From Starkeya sp. ORNL1 (GTDB lineage: Bacteria > Pseudomonadota > Alphaproteobacteria > Rhizobiales > Xanthobacteraceae), in assembly GCF_012971745.1 (NCBI RefSeq), contig NZ_CP048834.1:2914001-2978000 (forward strand): a DNA stretch of 64,000 bases, in the 5' to 3' direction. Below, piece by piece: positions 18,254-26,112 of the stretch. The number at the start of each line of letters is the position of its first letter. Within the stretch, counting starts at the first letter, position 1. Position numbers and translations under genes: made by a program. Under the pieces are notes generated by a model, which saw only the letters and a program-made list of their open reading frames with translations, was not told the DNA's origin and ran no database searches.

Positions 18254-18685
18254 GGAGTGGCGCCATCCCCTTCGAAAATGAATCGGTACTCGACCTGTTC
18301 ATGAAAACCAACGCCGACGACTGACTGTCACAATTCTCTTAGGCTGCGTCCCGAATACCGCTACGGTAGCGAGGGCGGTTGGTCGTCATTAGCCGCCAAT
18401 GCGATAGCTAAGTCCGCATTTCTCTGGCCGTCGCCACCTGACGATCTTAAGCCGCTCTGACCGGGTGGCTTTTTCTTTTAACACACACTGCTTGGCGGTT
18501 TAGGACGCTGTCCGCTAGACGGCGGCTGAGTTCGACACCCAGCCGATTCGGCCGCCGTCAATCAAACGGTCAATTGCGGCCTCAAGGAAGTCGAGCACGT
18601 CGTGGTCACAGAGGTAGTGCGAATCTCGGATGAGCGTGTCCGGCAGGGCGCTACCCGTGGGGAACATACCTGCTACGATTCGGCA
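18254..18685. other. Gene-free stretch
   Basis: No convincing coding region. A short GC-rich hairpin (AAGCC..GGCTT) followed by TTTCTTTT around 18450-18480 could be a weak plus-strand terminator. Confidence 0.4.
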
Positions 18686-18907
18686 ATGAATGACCAACTT
18701 GAACTGCGGGCGCGAGCCTTGTGCGCCGCCGACATTGACGCCGCCGATCCTCCGGTGAGGGACCGGCAAGCCGCTATTGAGCGCTATTGGCTGGTCGTCG
18801 CAGCCGAGATTGCGGGCGGCCATATCGTCGAGCGTGGCGTCGCGTTGCCGCCCGACTTCGAAGAACGCCAACGCGAATTTTCCTACCTTCGGAACCGTCG
18901 TGCGTAG
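18686..18907 (+). CDS. Small hypothetical protein, 73-aa family (copy 1)
   Basis: A 73-aa protein beginning MNDQLELRARALCAADIDAA. Its paralogue at 24258-24479 on the other strand has the same length and about 80% identity, including RYWLVVAAEIAGGHIVERGV and ERQREF.YLR. Conservation between the copies confirms the reading frame and the ATG. Helical, charged, no signal peptide; function unknown. It is followed 120 bp later by a member of the ~96-aa family. Confidence 0.7.
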   Translation: MNDQLELRARALCAADIDAADPPVRDRQAAIERYWLVVAAEIAGGHIVERGVALPPDFEERQREFSYLRNRRA

Positions 18908-19026
18908 CGGAACCAATCCTTGCGCGCCGCACTTTCATTCATGCCACATCAATCGGACGGCAGGCATCATTCACTCACACAGCAAGTGCAGTCCCGTTGC
19001 CTAACCGGCGGCGGGAGAAAGCGGTC

Positions 19027-19323
19027 ATGCAGCATCTCAAGACGTTGGCAGGAAACGGCTGGCTCCGCACACGCGACGCAGGCTCGGTTCAAGGCCGCTA
19101 CCAGATTGTCATTTCCCGACGCATGACCGGCCCGGAACGGGGACAGTTGGCGACACGCGGCTCCCTTACCTCCGAACCCTGGGCGTTGGTCGTCGCGCGC
19201 GTTGACGGGAGCGCGGTCCTGATTCTGGAGACCGGCGAAGCGCTTGATATTCGCCTTACCGGATTGGCGCTGACCGACGGCGACGCGAACTTCGTCGTCG
19301 CGGGCAAGATGCCGGCACTCTGA
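19027..19323 (+). CDS. Small hypothetical protein, ~96-aa family (copy 1)
   Basis: A 98-aa protein beginning MQHLKTLAGNGWLRTRDAGS. It aligns end to end with proteins at 25420, 27468 and 62803: shared M.HL.TL.G.G.L, a YQI.I.R segment, a G.L..E mid-section, and a VLILETGEALDI-type strand near the C-terminus. Predicted mostly beta. A GGGAGAAAG box precedes ATG 19027, and the longer open frame from 18787 has no family support. Function unknown. Confidence 0.72.
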   Translation: MQHLKTLAGNGWLRTRDAGSVQGRYQIVISRRMTGPERGQLATRGSLTSEPWALVVARVDGSAVLILETGEALDIRLTGLALTDGDANFVVAGKMPAL

Positions 19324-19369
19324 GGGCGGCCATGATCGACCGCCCCCGGTGACCCGCCAATGAAGCGCA

Positions 19370-19397
19370 GCTCACCCGGCCATGCGGCCGGCTGAGC
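19370..19397 (+). terminator. Hairpin terminator after the 98-aa gene
   Basis: The arms at 19370-19381 and 19386-19397 (GCTCACCCGGCC / GGCCGGCTGAGC) pair over 11 of 12 positions around an ATGC loop, followed by GTTATT. The stem is strong but the T-tract is poor. It separates the plus-strand small gene from the minus-strand peptide gene. Confidence 0.5.
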
Positions 19398-19405
19398 GTT
19401 ATTGG

Positions 19406-19510
19406 CTAGCCGTCGATGACTTTGCCCTTCTTGCCGGAAAAGCTGGCGCCAGCGGTGACAGAGGAGAGCTTGCCGGCTTTTGCTAAGCGAGGTGCGGTGT
19501 AGGCTTTCAT
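19406..19510 (-). CDS. RiPP-like precursor peptide (lasso-type leader), copy 1
   Basis: A 34-aa peptide, MKAYTAPRLAKAGKLSSVTA plus GASFSGKKGKVIDG. The leader fits the lasso-peptide recognition pattern YxxPxLxxxGxxxxxT exactly (Y4, P7, L9, G13, T19). A near-identical peptide is encoded at 28109-28219, and both share about 13 bases directly upstream of ATG (TTGGGGGCCTACC). The presumed core GASFSGKKGKVIDG lacks the Asp/Glu at core positions 7-9 needed for a lasso ring, and no cyclase or leader peptidase is in the window. It is therefore best called an orphan or unconventional RiPP-like peptide. Confidence 0.6.
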   Translation of the reverse strand: MKAYTAPRLAKAGKLSSVTAGASFSGKKGKVIDG

Positions 19511-19660
19511 AGGTAGGCCCCCAAATCGATTGCATCCTTAGACCGCTAAAGTTGCGGAACGGAAACATTGGGGTCAACGAGGATCCGACTGCCGTTGCGC
19601 GAACCGCCATCAAGTGTTGCACAGCCGCCGCAATTGGCGTGCCTCTGATACCGGCAGCGC

Positions 19661-20689
19661 TCAGTCCGAAACTATCGCGGCGAGCGGCGCCTGAAGGGCA
19701 AACTCGACGCCGCCGGGACGGTAGTCGATCTTTGCCGTGCCCCCGAGATACCCGGCCAACGCTCGCTCGATAAGGCGAGATCCAAAGCCGGGCTTTGCTG
19801 GCGATGCCAACACAGGCGGTCCGCCCGATTCGAGCCATTCGAACAGAAACATCGCCGGTGAATCGGAGATCGACCATCGAACGGTCACCGTTCCAACCCG
19901 GTTCGAAAGCGCACCATACTTGGTGGCGTTGGTTGCCAGTTCGTGGACCGCCAGTGACACCGCCAGCGCGCACTTCGACGACATCTCGATGTCGGGACCG
20001 CTTATGCTTATTCGGCCCGACTCATTGTGCGGCTTAAGGGCACCGGTAATCAAATCTGGCAGGTTCGCTCTCAGGAACGCTGTCTGCACCAGCAGGTCCT
20101 GCGCACTGCTCAGGCTTCTGAGCCGGTCTAGTAGAATTGCGCCGGCCTGCGGCAGAGTTTCGGCCGTGGCAAAAGTTTGGCTGGCGAGGGCCTGGACCAT
20201 CGCTATCGTGTTTTTGTTGCGATGCTGGAGTTCGAGCGAGAGGAGATGTTGACGCTCCTCCGCCAGCTTCATAGCGGTAATGTCTCTCGATACGGAAAGG
20301 ATGCTTTCGGGATTGCCGTCTGCGTCGAGTATTGGGCTGACTTGCACATCCCACCATCGCGCATTTCCCTTCGCCGTGTTCGCCCCGGCCTGGAACCTTG
20401 AACTGCGGCCCCCGCGAGCGGCTTCGATCGCCTGTCGGGCTTCGCCGTTGCCTTGCCCTTCCCAAAAGTCCGGCCAGGGGCAACCTTTCACGTCATTGAA
20501 ATCGCTGATTTCCATGACGCGCTGACCGCCTTCACTCATGAAGATGAGGTCACCATCCAAGCTTAGCACCTTGATGCAATCGTCAGAGGCCGCGAGCACG
20601 CTACGCATAAAGCGGGCATCCGCCTCAAAGGCGGACGCGGGTCGCTTTGTCCTCGATACCTCTTCCGAACCCTCAGCCAAGCTCAGCAT
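19661..20689 (-). CDS. PAS-containing HWE-family sensor histidine kinase
   Basis: A 342-aa cytoplasmic sensor kinase. Residues ~25-140 form a PAS domain ending with the PAC motif PILDADGNPESILSVSRDIT. The kinase core is of the HWE type: phospho-acceptor LELQHRNKNTIAMVQALA, N-box HELATNATKYGALS, the FEWLESGG motif that names the family, and GFGSRLIERALAGYLGG near the end. There are no membrane helices. It lies 65 nt downstream of a response regulator on the same strand, a likely cognate pair. HWE kinases of alphaproteobacteria often feed light or general-stress pathways. Confidence 0.9.
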   Translation of the reverse strand: MLSLAEGSEEVSRTKRPASAFEADARFMRSVLAASDDCIKVLSLDGDLIFMSEGGQRVMEISDFNDVKGCPWPDFWEGQGNGEARQAIEAARGGRSSRFQAGANTAKGNARWWDVQVSPILDADGNPESILSVSRDITAMKLAEERQHLLSLELQHRNKNTIAMVQALASQTFATAETLPQAGAILLDRLRSLSSAQDLLVQTAFLRANLPDLITGALKPHNESGRISISGPDIEMSSKCALAVSLAVHELATNATKYGALSNRVGTVTVRWSISDSPAMFLFEWLESGGPPVLASPAKPGFGSRLIERALAGYLGGTAKIDYRPGGVEFALQAPLAAIVSD

Positions 20690-20754
20690 TCCTAAGATTT
20701 TGCAAGCCGCATGTGTCCGAGACGTGCGTTTAATGCACTCATCGGCCTTGTAAT

Positions 20755-21303
20755 TTACTCGATGAATGAGTCGATTGCGCGGAGGACGGCTGCTTCAGAA
20801 TAAGGCTTCGCCAGGAAACGTCCGCGCTCAGGGAGGCTGTCGGAGCCTATGACATATCGGCCTGATGTTAGAATCAGTTCGACTGGCGGCCACCGACTTC
20901 GGACAGCCTGCGCGAGTTTCATGCCGTCCATCGAACCTGGCATGTCGATGTCGGTGAAGACCACCCGAATATCTTTTCGCGCTTGCAGGATTTGTATCGC
21001 CTCCTCCGCGTTCGACGCCTCCAGCACCTGGTAGCCTGCTTCCTCGATAATGGTGACGGCATAGAGGCGGATTAAAGCGTCATCCTCGACGACGAGAACG
21101 ACGGCTACGCCGCGTGCGGCTTGGGAAATTTGCTTCACTGCATTCTCGCCAATCCGAGCGAGGGGCGCAGTAGGTACGCATTCAGGCTCTAGTAGCCAAA
21201 GTGCCGGGACGCGGATCTGTTCCACTACGCAGAGCCCTTTCCCTTCCAGGACGGCCAGATTGCGAGATATCCGCAATCGAACATTCCGGTTTCTGCACCC
21301 CAT
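20755..21303 (-). CDS. Response regulator (single receiver domain)
   Basis: The receiver domain occupies residues ~66-182: VVLVVEDDALIRL (acidic pocket), VFTDIDMPGSMDGMKLA with the phosphorylated Asp, ILTSGRY (Thr/Ser switch) and FLAKPYSEAA (conserved Lys). No output domain, so it probably works by protein contact or phosphotransfer. The N-terminal 55 residues are unusual for the family. AAAGGG precedes ATG 21303, but GTG 21138 (just before KQISQAARG) would give a standard-length receiver, so the start is unsettled. Upstream partner of the HWE kinase. Confidence 0.8.
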   Translation of the reverse strand: MGCRNRNVRLRISRNLAVLEGKGLCVVEQIRVPALWLLEPECVPTAPLARIGENAVKQISQAARGVAVVLVVEDDALIRLYAVTIIEEAGYQVLEASNAEEAIQILQARKDIRVVFTDIDMPGSMDGMKLAQAVRSRWPPVELILTSGRYVIGSDSLPERGRFLAKPYSEAAVLRAIDSFIE

Positions 21304-21402
21304 GTTCCCTTTGCCTGCAGCGGACGGCGCGGCTAGCCGGCATCGTCAATCCTTCGCTAGAGTAAGGACGTGACACTTCGGAAGGGGCGGCCTTCAGGCG
21401 CG

Positions 21403-21548
21403 CCCTGTTCCCGTCGAACTACCCGCCACCTGTATAATCTAGGTCAGCGGGCTGGAGAGATGATGCTGATATCCCGACCGCTGGGCGATACAGCCATGCC
21501 AAGATGCCAACTCAACAAAATCGGGCTTGTCTATACCGGCGAAACCGA
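21403..21548. repeat. 146-bp direct repeat, copy 2
   Basis: About 95% identical to 13970-14115, same orientation, no gaps. It carries the last codons of GST 1 (plus strand) and the 3' end of the convergent GST 2, but no upstream part of either gene, so it is a transplanted fragment. On its right it joins directly to a DoxX N-terminal fragment. Confidence 0.9.
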
Positions 21549-21800
21549 TGGGGAATGCGCTCGAAGAGCCGTAAGGCGCCCCTGAGAAGGCGCAGCGCGG
21601 GTCGTGCCGGATCGAACACCCGGCTCGTCGAAACGAGGCTCATGGTCAACTCCTGTTCTGGACGAGGGACGTCCCAAGGCCGAAGCCGACGAGATCGGCA
21701 ACAGCTGCTGACGCATCGAATTGGTCAGTGGCGAGGGCGCCAACTTCGTGGAGCCGATTGATGACCATGACCGTGCCATCCGCCGCCCGCCCGGGAGCGT
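21549..21800 (-). pseudogene. HvfC/BufC C-terminal fragment followed by DoxX N-terminal fragment
   Basis: Reading leftward from ~21800, the frame gives an HvfC-like tail (TVMVINRLHEVGALATDQFD, then LVGFGLGTSLVQNRS) ending at TGA 21646. AGGAG and ATG 21643 follow, opening a DoxX-family N-terminus (RPALRLLRGALRLFERIPH), which is cut at 21548 where the GST-derived repeat begins. HvfC followed by DoxX is the usual order in bufferin operons. The middle of HvfC is on the far side of the 7-kb segment at 14.4-14.7 kb, and in the wrong relative order for a simple insertion. Confidence 0.6.
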
Positions 21801-21895
21801 AGCAACTGTAGCGTCCGCCTGTCGCAGGTGCATTTTCATAAAACCTAGTAAAATCAAATCATTAAATGCAACTGCAGTATTGTAGCAACTGTAGC
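21799..21895. repeat. Short direct repeats left of the integrase gene
   Basis: GTAGCAACTGTAGC occurs at 21799-21812 and again at 21882-21895, and the related GCAACTGCAG lies at 21868-21877. The left copy coincides with the point where HvfC-like coding sequence ends. Such repeats next to a tyrosine recombinase gene may be integrase arm sites or an attachment core. The region 21812-21970 is strikingly AT-rich. Confidence 0.45.
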
Positions 21896-21974
21896 AGGAG
21901 TCCACATGTCGGAAGGGACATTCATATTCATATGCAGTAAGAACAAGACGTAAAAATCATTATATATCAATGCT

Positions 21975-23207
21975 TTATAGTCGCACTTGGGTTCGCCCGG
22001 CGTCGAGCGGGATGACTTTGGCGCCAGTCCGTAGCGCATCCAGATGGTCGGCCCACCACGCCATCATCTTCACGCGCTCATCCCAGTGGTCGCCACGATC
22101 ATAGGCTCGGCGGACATCGTTCCCCTCGACATGGGCAAGCTGGCGCTCGATTACGTCGGGGTGCCACTTCAGAGTCTGGTTCAGGATTGTGGATGCAGTC
22201 GCACGAAAGCCGTGCGCCGTCGCTTGGTCCTTGTCGTAGCCGAGCCGGCGCAGCGCAGCGTTCAACGTGTTCTCGGAGATAGGGCGGGTGGTAGTGCGCA
22301 CGCAGGGAAACAGAAGCCGTCCCCGGCCGGTGATCGCCTGCAAGTCGCGCAGCACGGCAAGGGCCTGCGCGGGCAACGGTGTGCGATGTGCCCGCCGCAT
22401 CTTCATGCGCTCGGCGGGAATGGCCCAGATGGTCTTGTCGAGGTCGAATTCCGACCACTCCGCCATCCGCAGTTCGCCGGGGCGTGGAAACAGGAGTGCC
22501 ATGAGCTTCAGCGCCGCCAGCGTCGTTGGCTGGCCTTCGAAGCCGTCAATCACACAGAGCATAGCGCCGAAGCCCTTAGCATCGGTGATGGCCGCCCTAT
22601 GCTTGACCTTCGGCGATGTCAGGGCGCCTCGAAGTGCGGAGGTCGGATCGCTATCTGCGCGGGCCGTAGAGATCGCGTAACGAAAGACCGTCCCAATGGT
22701 CGACCGAAGGCGACGCGCGGTCTCATACCGGCCTCGCTGCTCAACAGTGCGCAGGACCGCCAGAACTTCGACTGCACTGATTTCGCTGATCGGCCGCTTC
22801 CCAAGAGAGGGGCGTGCGAAACCCAGCAACCACTGTACCTTCTCCAGAGTGGCCGCCGCCCGTTCCTCGTCACGCAGCCGTTCCAGATACTCATCGGCAA
22901 TGACGTCGAACGTATTTGCCGTGGCAATCTTCCTGACGAGCTTTTCAACCTTCGCCTTTGTGCTGGGGTCGAAGCCCGCCGCGAGGGCCTCTTTCGCGGC
23001 ATCCCGCTTAGCGCGAGCGTCTTTCAGAGACACCTCGGGATAGCCGCCAAAGGCTAGCTGCTTCTGCTTCCCGTCGAATCGATAGGCAAGACGCCACAGC
23101 TTCCCACCAGTTGGCGTCACCAGCAGGTGGAGGCCTCCGCCATCCGTCAACTTAACCGGTTTGGCTAAGGGCTTAGCGGCGCGGATCGCGATGTCTGTCA
23201 ACGGCAT
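21975..23207 (-). CDS. Tyrosine-type site-specific integrase (P4 family, DUF4102 arm-binding)
   Basis: A 410-aa recombinase. Residues 1-90 are the DUF4102 arm-DNA-binding domain (LTDIAIRAAKPLAKPVKLTDGGGL.LLV.PTGGKLWR.AYRF, then FGGYPEVSLKDAR). The SAM-like core-binding domain and catalytic domain follow, with Arg in FPRPGELRMAEW, HGFRATASTILNQ (H-x-x-R) and the nucleophile Tyr in DVRRAYDRGDHWDERVKMM. AAGGGG upstream supports ATG 23207 rather than the longer frame. This type usually inserts into tRNA 3' ends, with its start facing the tRNA. It marks a genomic island or prophage boundary. Confidence 0.93.
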   Translation of the reverse strand: MPLTDIAIRAAKPLAKPVKLTDGGGLHLLVTPTGGKLWRLAYRFDGKQKQLAFGGYPEVSLKDARAKRDAAKEALAAGFDPSTKAKVEKLVRKIATANTFDVIADEYLERLRDEERAAATLEKVQWLLGFARPSLGKRPISEISAVEVLAVLRTVEQRGRYETARRLRSTIGTVFRYAISTARADSDPTSALRGALTSPKVKHRAAITDAKGFGAMLCVIDGFEGQPTTLAALKLMALLFPRPGELRMAEWSEFDLDKTIWAIPAERMKMRRAHRTPLPAQALAVLRDLQAITGRGRLLFPCVRTTTRPISENTLNAALRRLGYDKDQATAHGFRATASTILNQTLKWHPDVIERQLAHVEGNDVRRAYDRGDHWDERVKMMAWWADHLDALRTGAKVIPLDAGRTQVRL

Positions 23208-23222
23208 TTTCAGCGCCCCTTG

Positions 23223-23291
23223 TTGGCATCGCGTTTTGTTGGCATCCGCGAATGCCAACGACTGTGCCAACAAATTCGCTGAGTGCCAACA
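23223..23291. promoter_or_regulatory. Cluster of five RTGCCAAC boxes upstream of the integrase
   Basis: Five copies of an 8-mer: GTTGGCAT at 23223 and 23239, ATGCCAAC at 23253, and GTGCCAAC at 23265 and 23284. The second and third form the palindrome TTGGCAT-ccgcga-ATGCCAA (23240-23259). The cluster sits 16-84 nt before the integrase start, so it may be arm-type binding sites of the integrase, sites for an excisionase, or autoregulatory operators. Confidence 0.55.
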
Positions 23292-23384
23292 GGCTCAGGG
23301 GAGCCTTGGCGAGCTACAGGCAGGCGCTAAGCTATGGGTTTTTCCCAACTTTTGAGCTTTACCGAGCGTGCACGAGCGAGAAAA

Positions 23385-23400
23385 TGGTGCCCAGGGACGG
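23385..23400 (-). other. tRNA-3'-end-like 16-mer, candidate attachment core
   Basis: On the minus strand this reads CCGTCCCTGGGCACCA, which looks like the acceptor 3' half of a tRNA with its encoded CCA. No tRNA body adjoins it on the right. It lies 178 bp from the integrase start with the spacing and orientation that P4-type islands show to their target tRNA. The assignment rests on motif resemblance only. Confidence 0.35.
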
Positions 23401-23627
23401 CGACGCACGCATCGCGTTATCAATGGTTTACAGAGAGTGGGAAAGCGCGCCTTCACACAGCGGTCCAAGGGTTTGCAAGGGGCCTCTTTCCCACTTTAGC
23501 CGTCTGCAGTTCGGTTCCCAAAAGCGGAATCGATTTGAATACAGGCAGCCTTGTGGCGCCCGATTGTCCCTGTCCGGCTTTCTCGACCGTTCCACCCCAT
23601 TAACCGCGAGCGGGCCATTTTCGAAGC

Positions 23628-23756
23628 TCATGTATGCGACGAAATAGCTGGCCTCGCCTGATGCTCATTCTGTGCCTCGATGCCTTCGTCCGGCACGAGG
23701 GTGCCGTCGTCGGCTCGAACGAACGGGAGCACCACGTAATAGGTAATCGTCGGCAT
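23628..23756 (-). pseudogene. Truncated small protein (MPTITYYVV-type)
   Basis: A 42-codon frame begins MPTITYYVVLPFVRADDGTL and then loses its expected continuation, ending at TGA 23628. The start strongly resembles a small protein of about 75 residues that I associate with Rhizobiales genomes, so this is probably a 3'-truncated copy next to the integration junction. The tail after QAR is likely random. Confidence 0.4.
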
Positions 23757-24027
23757 GGCTCGACTCCGAATCGATCCAGCCGTCGGTTTCATACCAAGGC
23801 AGCAGGCGACGGTCTGAGGGCGGCGCTACGGGTGAGCCGATGATATCGGACATCGTCCGACGATTCCCGCTGCGCACCGTAATGAGCGCGGCATCGAGCC
23901 TGTGTGCGTTGTCCCGCACCCAAGCCTCGAGCTCTTCTAGCCGACCGATCTTTTGCAGCACGACACTCCGGCCCGTCGTTCGCAGGCCGTAGTTCAGCAG
24001 TGCGTCTTCTTCATCGTGAATCAGCAT
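23665..24027 (-). CDS. Hypothetical protein, uncertain
   Basis: A 120-aa open frame. Residues 1-90 (LIHDEEDALLNYGLRTTGRSVVLQ, then ITVRSGNRRTMSDIIGSP) have a plausible mixed alpha/beta composition, while the Arg-rich last 25 residues overlap another small frame and look random. It may be a real gene with a decayed 3' end. No family recognised. Confidence 0.35.
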   Translation of the reverse strand: MLIHDEEDALLNYGLRTTGRSVVLQKIGRLEELEAWVRDNAHRLDAALITVRSGNRRTMSDIIGSPVAPPSDRRLLPWYETDGWIDSESSHADDYLLRGAPVRSSRRRHPRAGRRHRGTE

Positions 24028-24257
24028 GCTTCATCGTGGGCGAACAAACAGCGTACGCCAACCGTGCTCCGGTACGGCGGCTACAATGCAATCCGCTCAT
24101 GAAACCGGCCACGGCATCTCGACGTTTAATCAGCGCCGCGGATCGCCCCCAGCGTTCGCGGTGCCGGCGAGGGCGTTGCTCGGAACTCCGTCTGCTACCG
24201 CGGCAGCGCCTTCCCGGCTTGGCTGATGGCGTTCAGTCGTTCCTCGGGTGAACGCCG

Positions 24258-24479
24258 CTACACCCGATGGCGTCGAAGGTATGCGAACTCGCGCTGGCGC
24301 TCATCAAAATCGGCCGGGAGAGCGACACCCCGCTCCACAATATGGCCGCCCGCAATCTCGGCGGCGACTACAAGCCAGTAGCGTTCGATGCAGGCTAGGC
24401 GGTCCTTCACTGGAGGATCGGCGGCGTCCACGTCCGCGGCACAGAGGGCTCGCGCCCGCTGCTCTAGCTGCTGGTCCAT
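24258..24479 (-). CDS. Small hypothetical protein, 73-aa family (copy 2)
   Basis: A 73-aa protein starting MDQQLEQRARALCAADVDAA, about 80% identical to the copy at 18686 (RYWLVVAAEIAGGHIVERGV is unchanged). The paralogue fixes the length; an upstream ATG at 24530 with GGGGAA is an alternative start. Function unknown. The 270 bp upstream hold no other gene apart from the small frame at 24750. Confidence 0.7.
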   Translation of the reverse strand: MDQQLEQRARALCAADVDAADPPVKDRLACIERYWLVVAAEIAGGHIVERGVALPADFDERQREFAYLRRHRV

Positions 24480-24749
24480 AGGGAAGCGTTCAACTCCGTC
24501 GGCCTGAAAGCGAAATTCACGGTCGGCCATTTCCCCGGGCGTGTCGACGAAATTTTCGGCGGCATTTGAAAGACGCTGAACGTTTCAGTCGGACTGCGGC
24601 AATCCGGTCGCAGGTACCCCCTTTTTCGTCGGTTATCGAACCGTGCGTCGCCCGTGACGTTAGGCTCTGCCGTGAGCGGACCCGCGCGCTCGTGGTGTCG
24701 GTGAAGGCGTCGCTCGGGTTCTTCTGACGCCGCGGCGGCGCCTTACCGG

Positions 24750-24929
24750 CTATGCCTTTGATGAGGCTTCGCGCCGCAGTCGTTCCTCCCGAAGCCGCGC
24801 AGTCTTTCTAGCCTGCTCGGCCTGGCGAGTTTCTTCTTCACGCTTCACGAGGTCTGTAGCCTCCGCAAGCGTCGTCTTTTTTGGAGGGTTAGGGTTTATT
24901 CGCCGGGGCTCCTTGAACTGACCTCTCAA
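24750..24929 (-). CDS. Small basic coiled-coil protein, TTG start
   Basis: A 59-aa frame with GGAGG 7 nt before TTG 24929. The N-terminus is Pro-rich and basic (RGQFKEPRRINPNPPKK), followed by a long charged helix (EATDLVKREEETRQAEQARK, then REERLRREASSKA). The composition and SD make it a credible gene that an ATG-only search would miss. No family recognised; DNA or RNA binding is possible given its charge. Confidence 0.5.
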   Translation of the reverse strand: MRGQFKEPRRINPNPPKKTTLAEATDLVKREEETRQAEQARKTARLREERLRREASSKA

Positions 24930-25075
24930 GGCCCACCTCCATCCCTGGGTGATGCCGATTTATCGCACCGGGAAATGGCATCCTCCAACATCAAAAGAGT
25001 GCTGCGCAGACTGCTATTAGCGTCCTGCCATGGAGAAACCCTGCCGCCTGGTGGGGCCTGCCGAGAACGTCGGCT

Positions 25076-25109
25076 TGAACTGATTCGCCCGGCTCACGTT
25101 GAGTCCGCC
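25076..25109 (+). promoter_or_regulatory. EcfG-like promoter element before DUF982 gene 1
   Basis: TGAAC at 25076-25080 followed after 16 nt by CGTT resembles the general-stress sigma (EcfG) consensus GGAAC-N16-CGTT. The same arrangement, TGAAC-N16-CGTG, with closely similar spacer sequence precedes the ligase gene at 26113. Only ~9 nt separate the -10-like element from the ATG, so transcription would be nearly leaderless or the start lies further in. Confidence 0.4.
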
Positions 25110-25412
25110 ATGGCACAGATTCGAATGAACCCGGTCATGGTGTGCGAGGACAATGGTTTCATGCGCACACTCGCGGATGTGGAGGGCGCTGCCCTCTTCA
25201 TGCTGCACCAGTGGCCACGTCGATATCGCGGCACCAAACTTCACATCGCAGCCCAACTGGCCGCGTTAGCCGCCATGGAGGGTTCGGGCGTGGGGACGCC
25301 AGAAGAATTCCGTGACGCGTTCATCGAGGCGGCCGGGGAAGCCGACATTCTCACGTCGATCGAAAAGCGCCGGGTCGCGCGGATCTCCCAGCAGCGTGCC
25401 GTGAAACGGTGA
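25110..25412 (+). CDS. DUF982 family protein 1
   Basis: A 100-aa protein with the DUF982 pattern found in Rhizobiales: a short strand (PVMVCEDNG), then an amphipathic helical core in which FMLHQWPRRYRGTKLHIAAQ and LAALAAMEGSGVGTPEEFRDA align with its paralogue at 25720. ATG 25110 was preferred to the longer frame from 24975; MNPVMV at 25125 is an alternative. Eight nucleotides separate it from the next gene. Cellular role unknown. Confidence 0.72.
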   Translation: MAQIRMNPVMVCEDNGFMRTLADVEGAALFMLHQWPRRYRGTKLHIAAQLAALAAMEGSGVGTPEEFRDAFIEAAGEADILTSIEKRRVARISQQRAVKR

Positions 25413-25419
25413 GGCAGGA

Positions 25420-25698
25420 ATGGAACATATCGCAATGATTGCCGGCGACGGATGGCTGACGACGCCCTCGTTGCCGTCAGCTGCCGCTCTGTTCCGCATC
25501 GACGTATGGAAGCCTCGGAAGGGCGATCTGGTCGCCGACGGCGTGCTGACCGCGGAATCGCTATCCGCCGGGCCGAACGACGGCCGGGCCACTCTCACCC
25601 TCACAAGTGGCGAGTCGCTGGAAATCGAACTGAGCGACATACACGACCAGGGCGCGGCGTTTACCGTGCTCGACCCCGTCTATCCCAAGCTCCTCTAG
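25420..25698 (+). CDS. Small hypothetical protein, ~96-aa family (copy 2)
   Basis: A 92-aa member of the family seen at 19027, 27468 and 62803, here starting MEHIAMIAGDGWLTTPSLPS. FRIDVW, GVLTAESL and LTLTSGESLEIEL correspond to the conserved strands. It is sandwiched between two DUF982 genes with 8- and 21-nt gaps, which implies one transcript. The most divergent of the four copies. Confidence 0.7.
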   Translation: MEHIAMIAGDGWLTTPSLPSAAALFRIDVWKPRKGDLVADGVLTAESLSAGPNDGRATLTLTSGESLEIELSDIHDQGAAFTVLDPVYPKLL

Positions 25699-25719
25699 GA
25701 ACCGAACGAAGGCGCCGCC

Positions 25720-26028
25720 ATGCGCATGCTGCCAGTATGGGTGCTTGAAAATCGTCAGACTGAGCTTGCGTTGGATGACGTGCGAACAGCGATGTCGTTC
25801 CTCATTTTCGATTGGCCGGACCAGTTTTGCGGCACTCACCTGCACCTGTCAGCGCAGGTGATCGGCCTGGCCGCCTTGGAAGGTGCGGTATCAGTCGCGT
25901 TCTTCCGCGCCGCTTTCGTCGACGCAGCGGACGAAGCGGACATACTGGCAGCAGGCGCGGAGCCCCCGCCGCTCCTCAGCTTCCTTCTCGCTTCGAGGAA
26001 GCGGTATAACCGGCGCGGCTGCGCGTGA
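25720..26028 (+). CDS. DUF982 family protein 2
   Basis: A 102-aa paralogue of the protein at 25110: MSFLIFDWPDQFCGTHLHLSAQ and GLAALEGAVSVAFFRAAF correspond to the first copy's helices, and ADEADILAAG to EADILTS. The last ~20 residues are basic and different. Third gene of the small operon. Function unknown. Confidence 0.7.
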   Translation: MRMLPVWVLENRQTELALDDVRTAMSFLIFDWPDQFCGTHLHLSAQVIGLAALEGAVSVAFFRAAFVDAADEADILAAGAEPPPLLSFLLASRKRYNRRGCA

Positions 26029-26112
26029 TCGGCTAGCGCCGCCGGGTGGGCTGGTCTTCCCAGCTCGCATACGGCGTATTGAACCATTTCGCCCCGCTGA
26101 CGTGAGGCCGCC

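Noticed and set aside
18515..18916. 133-codon minus-strand frame
   Set aside because: Antisense to the 73-aa gene, which is confirmed by a paralogue at 24258.
13970..21548. Interpretation of the 7-kb unit as a transposon
   Set aside because: No transposase, no terminal inverted repeats, and the flanking repeats are ordinary coding fragments rather than target duplications.
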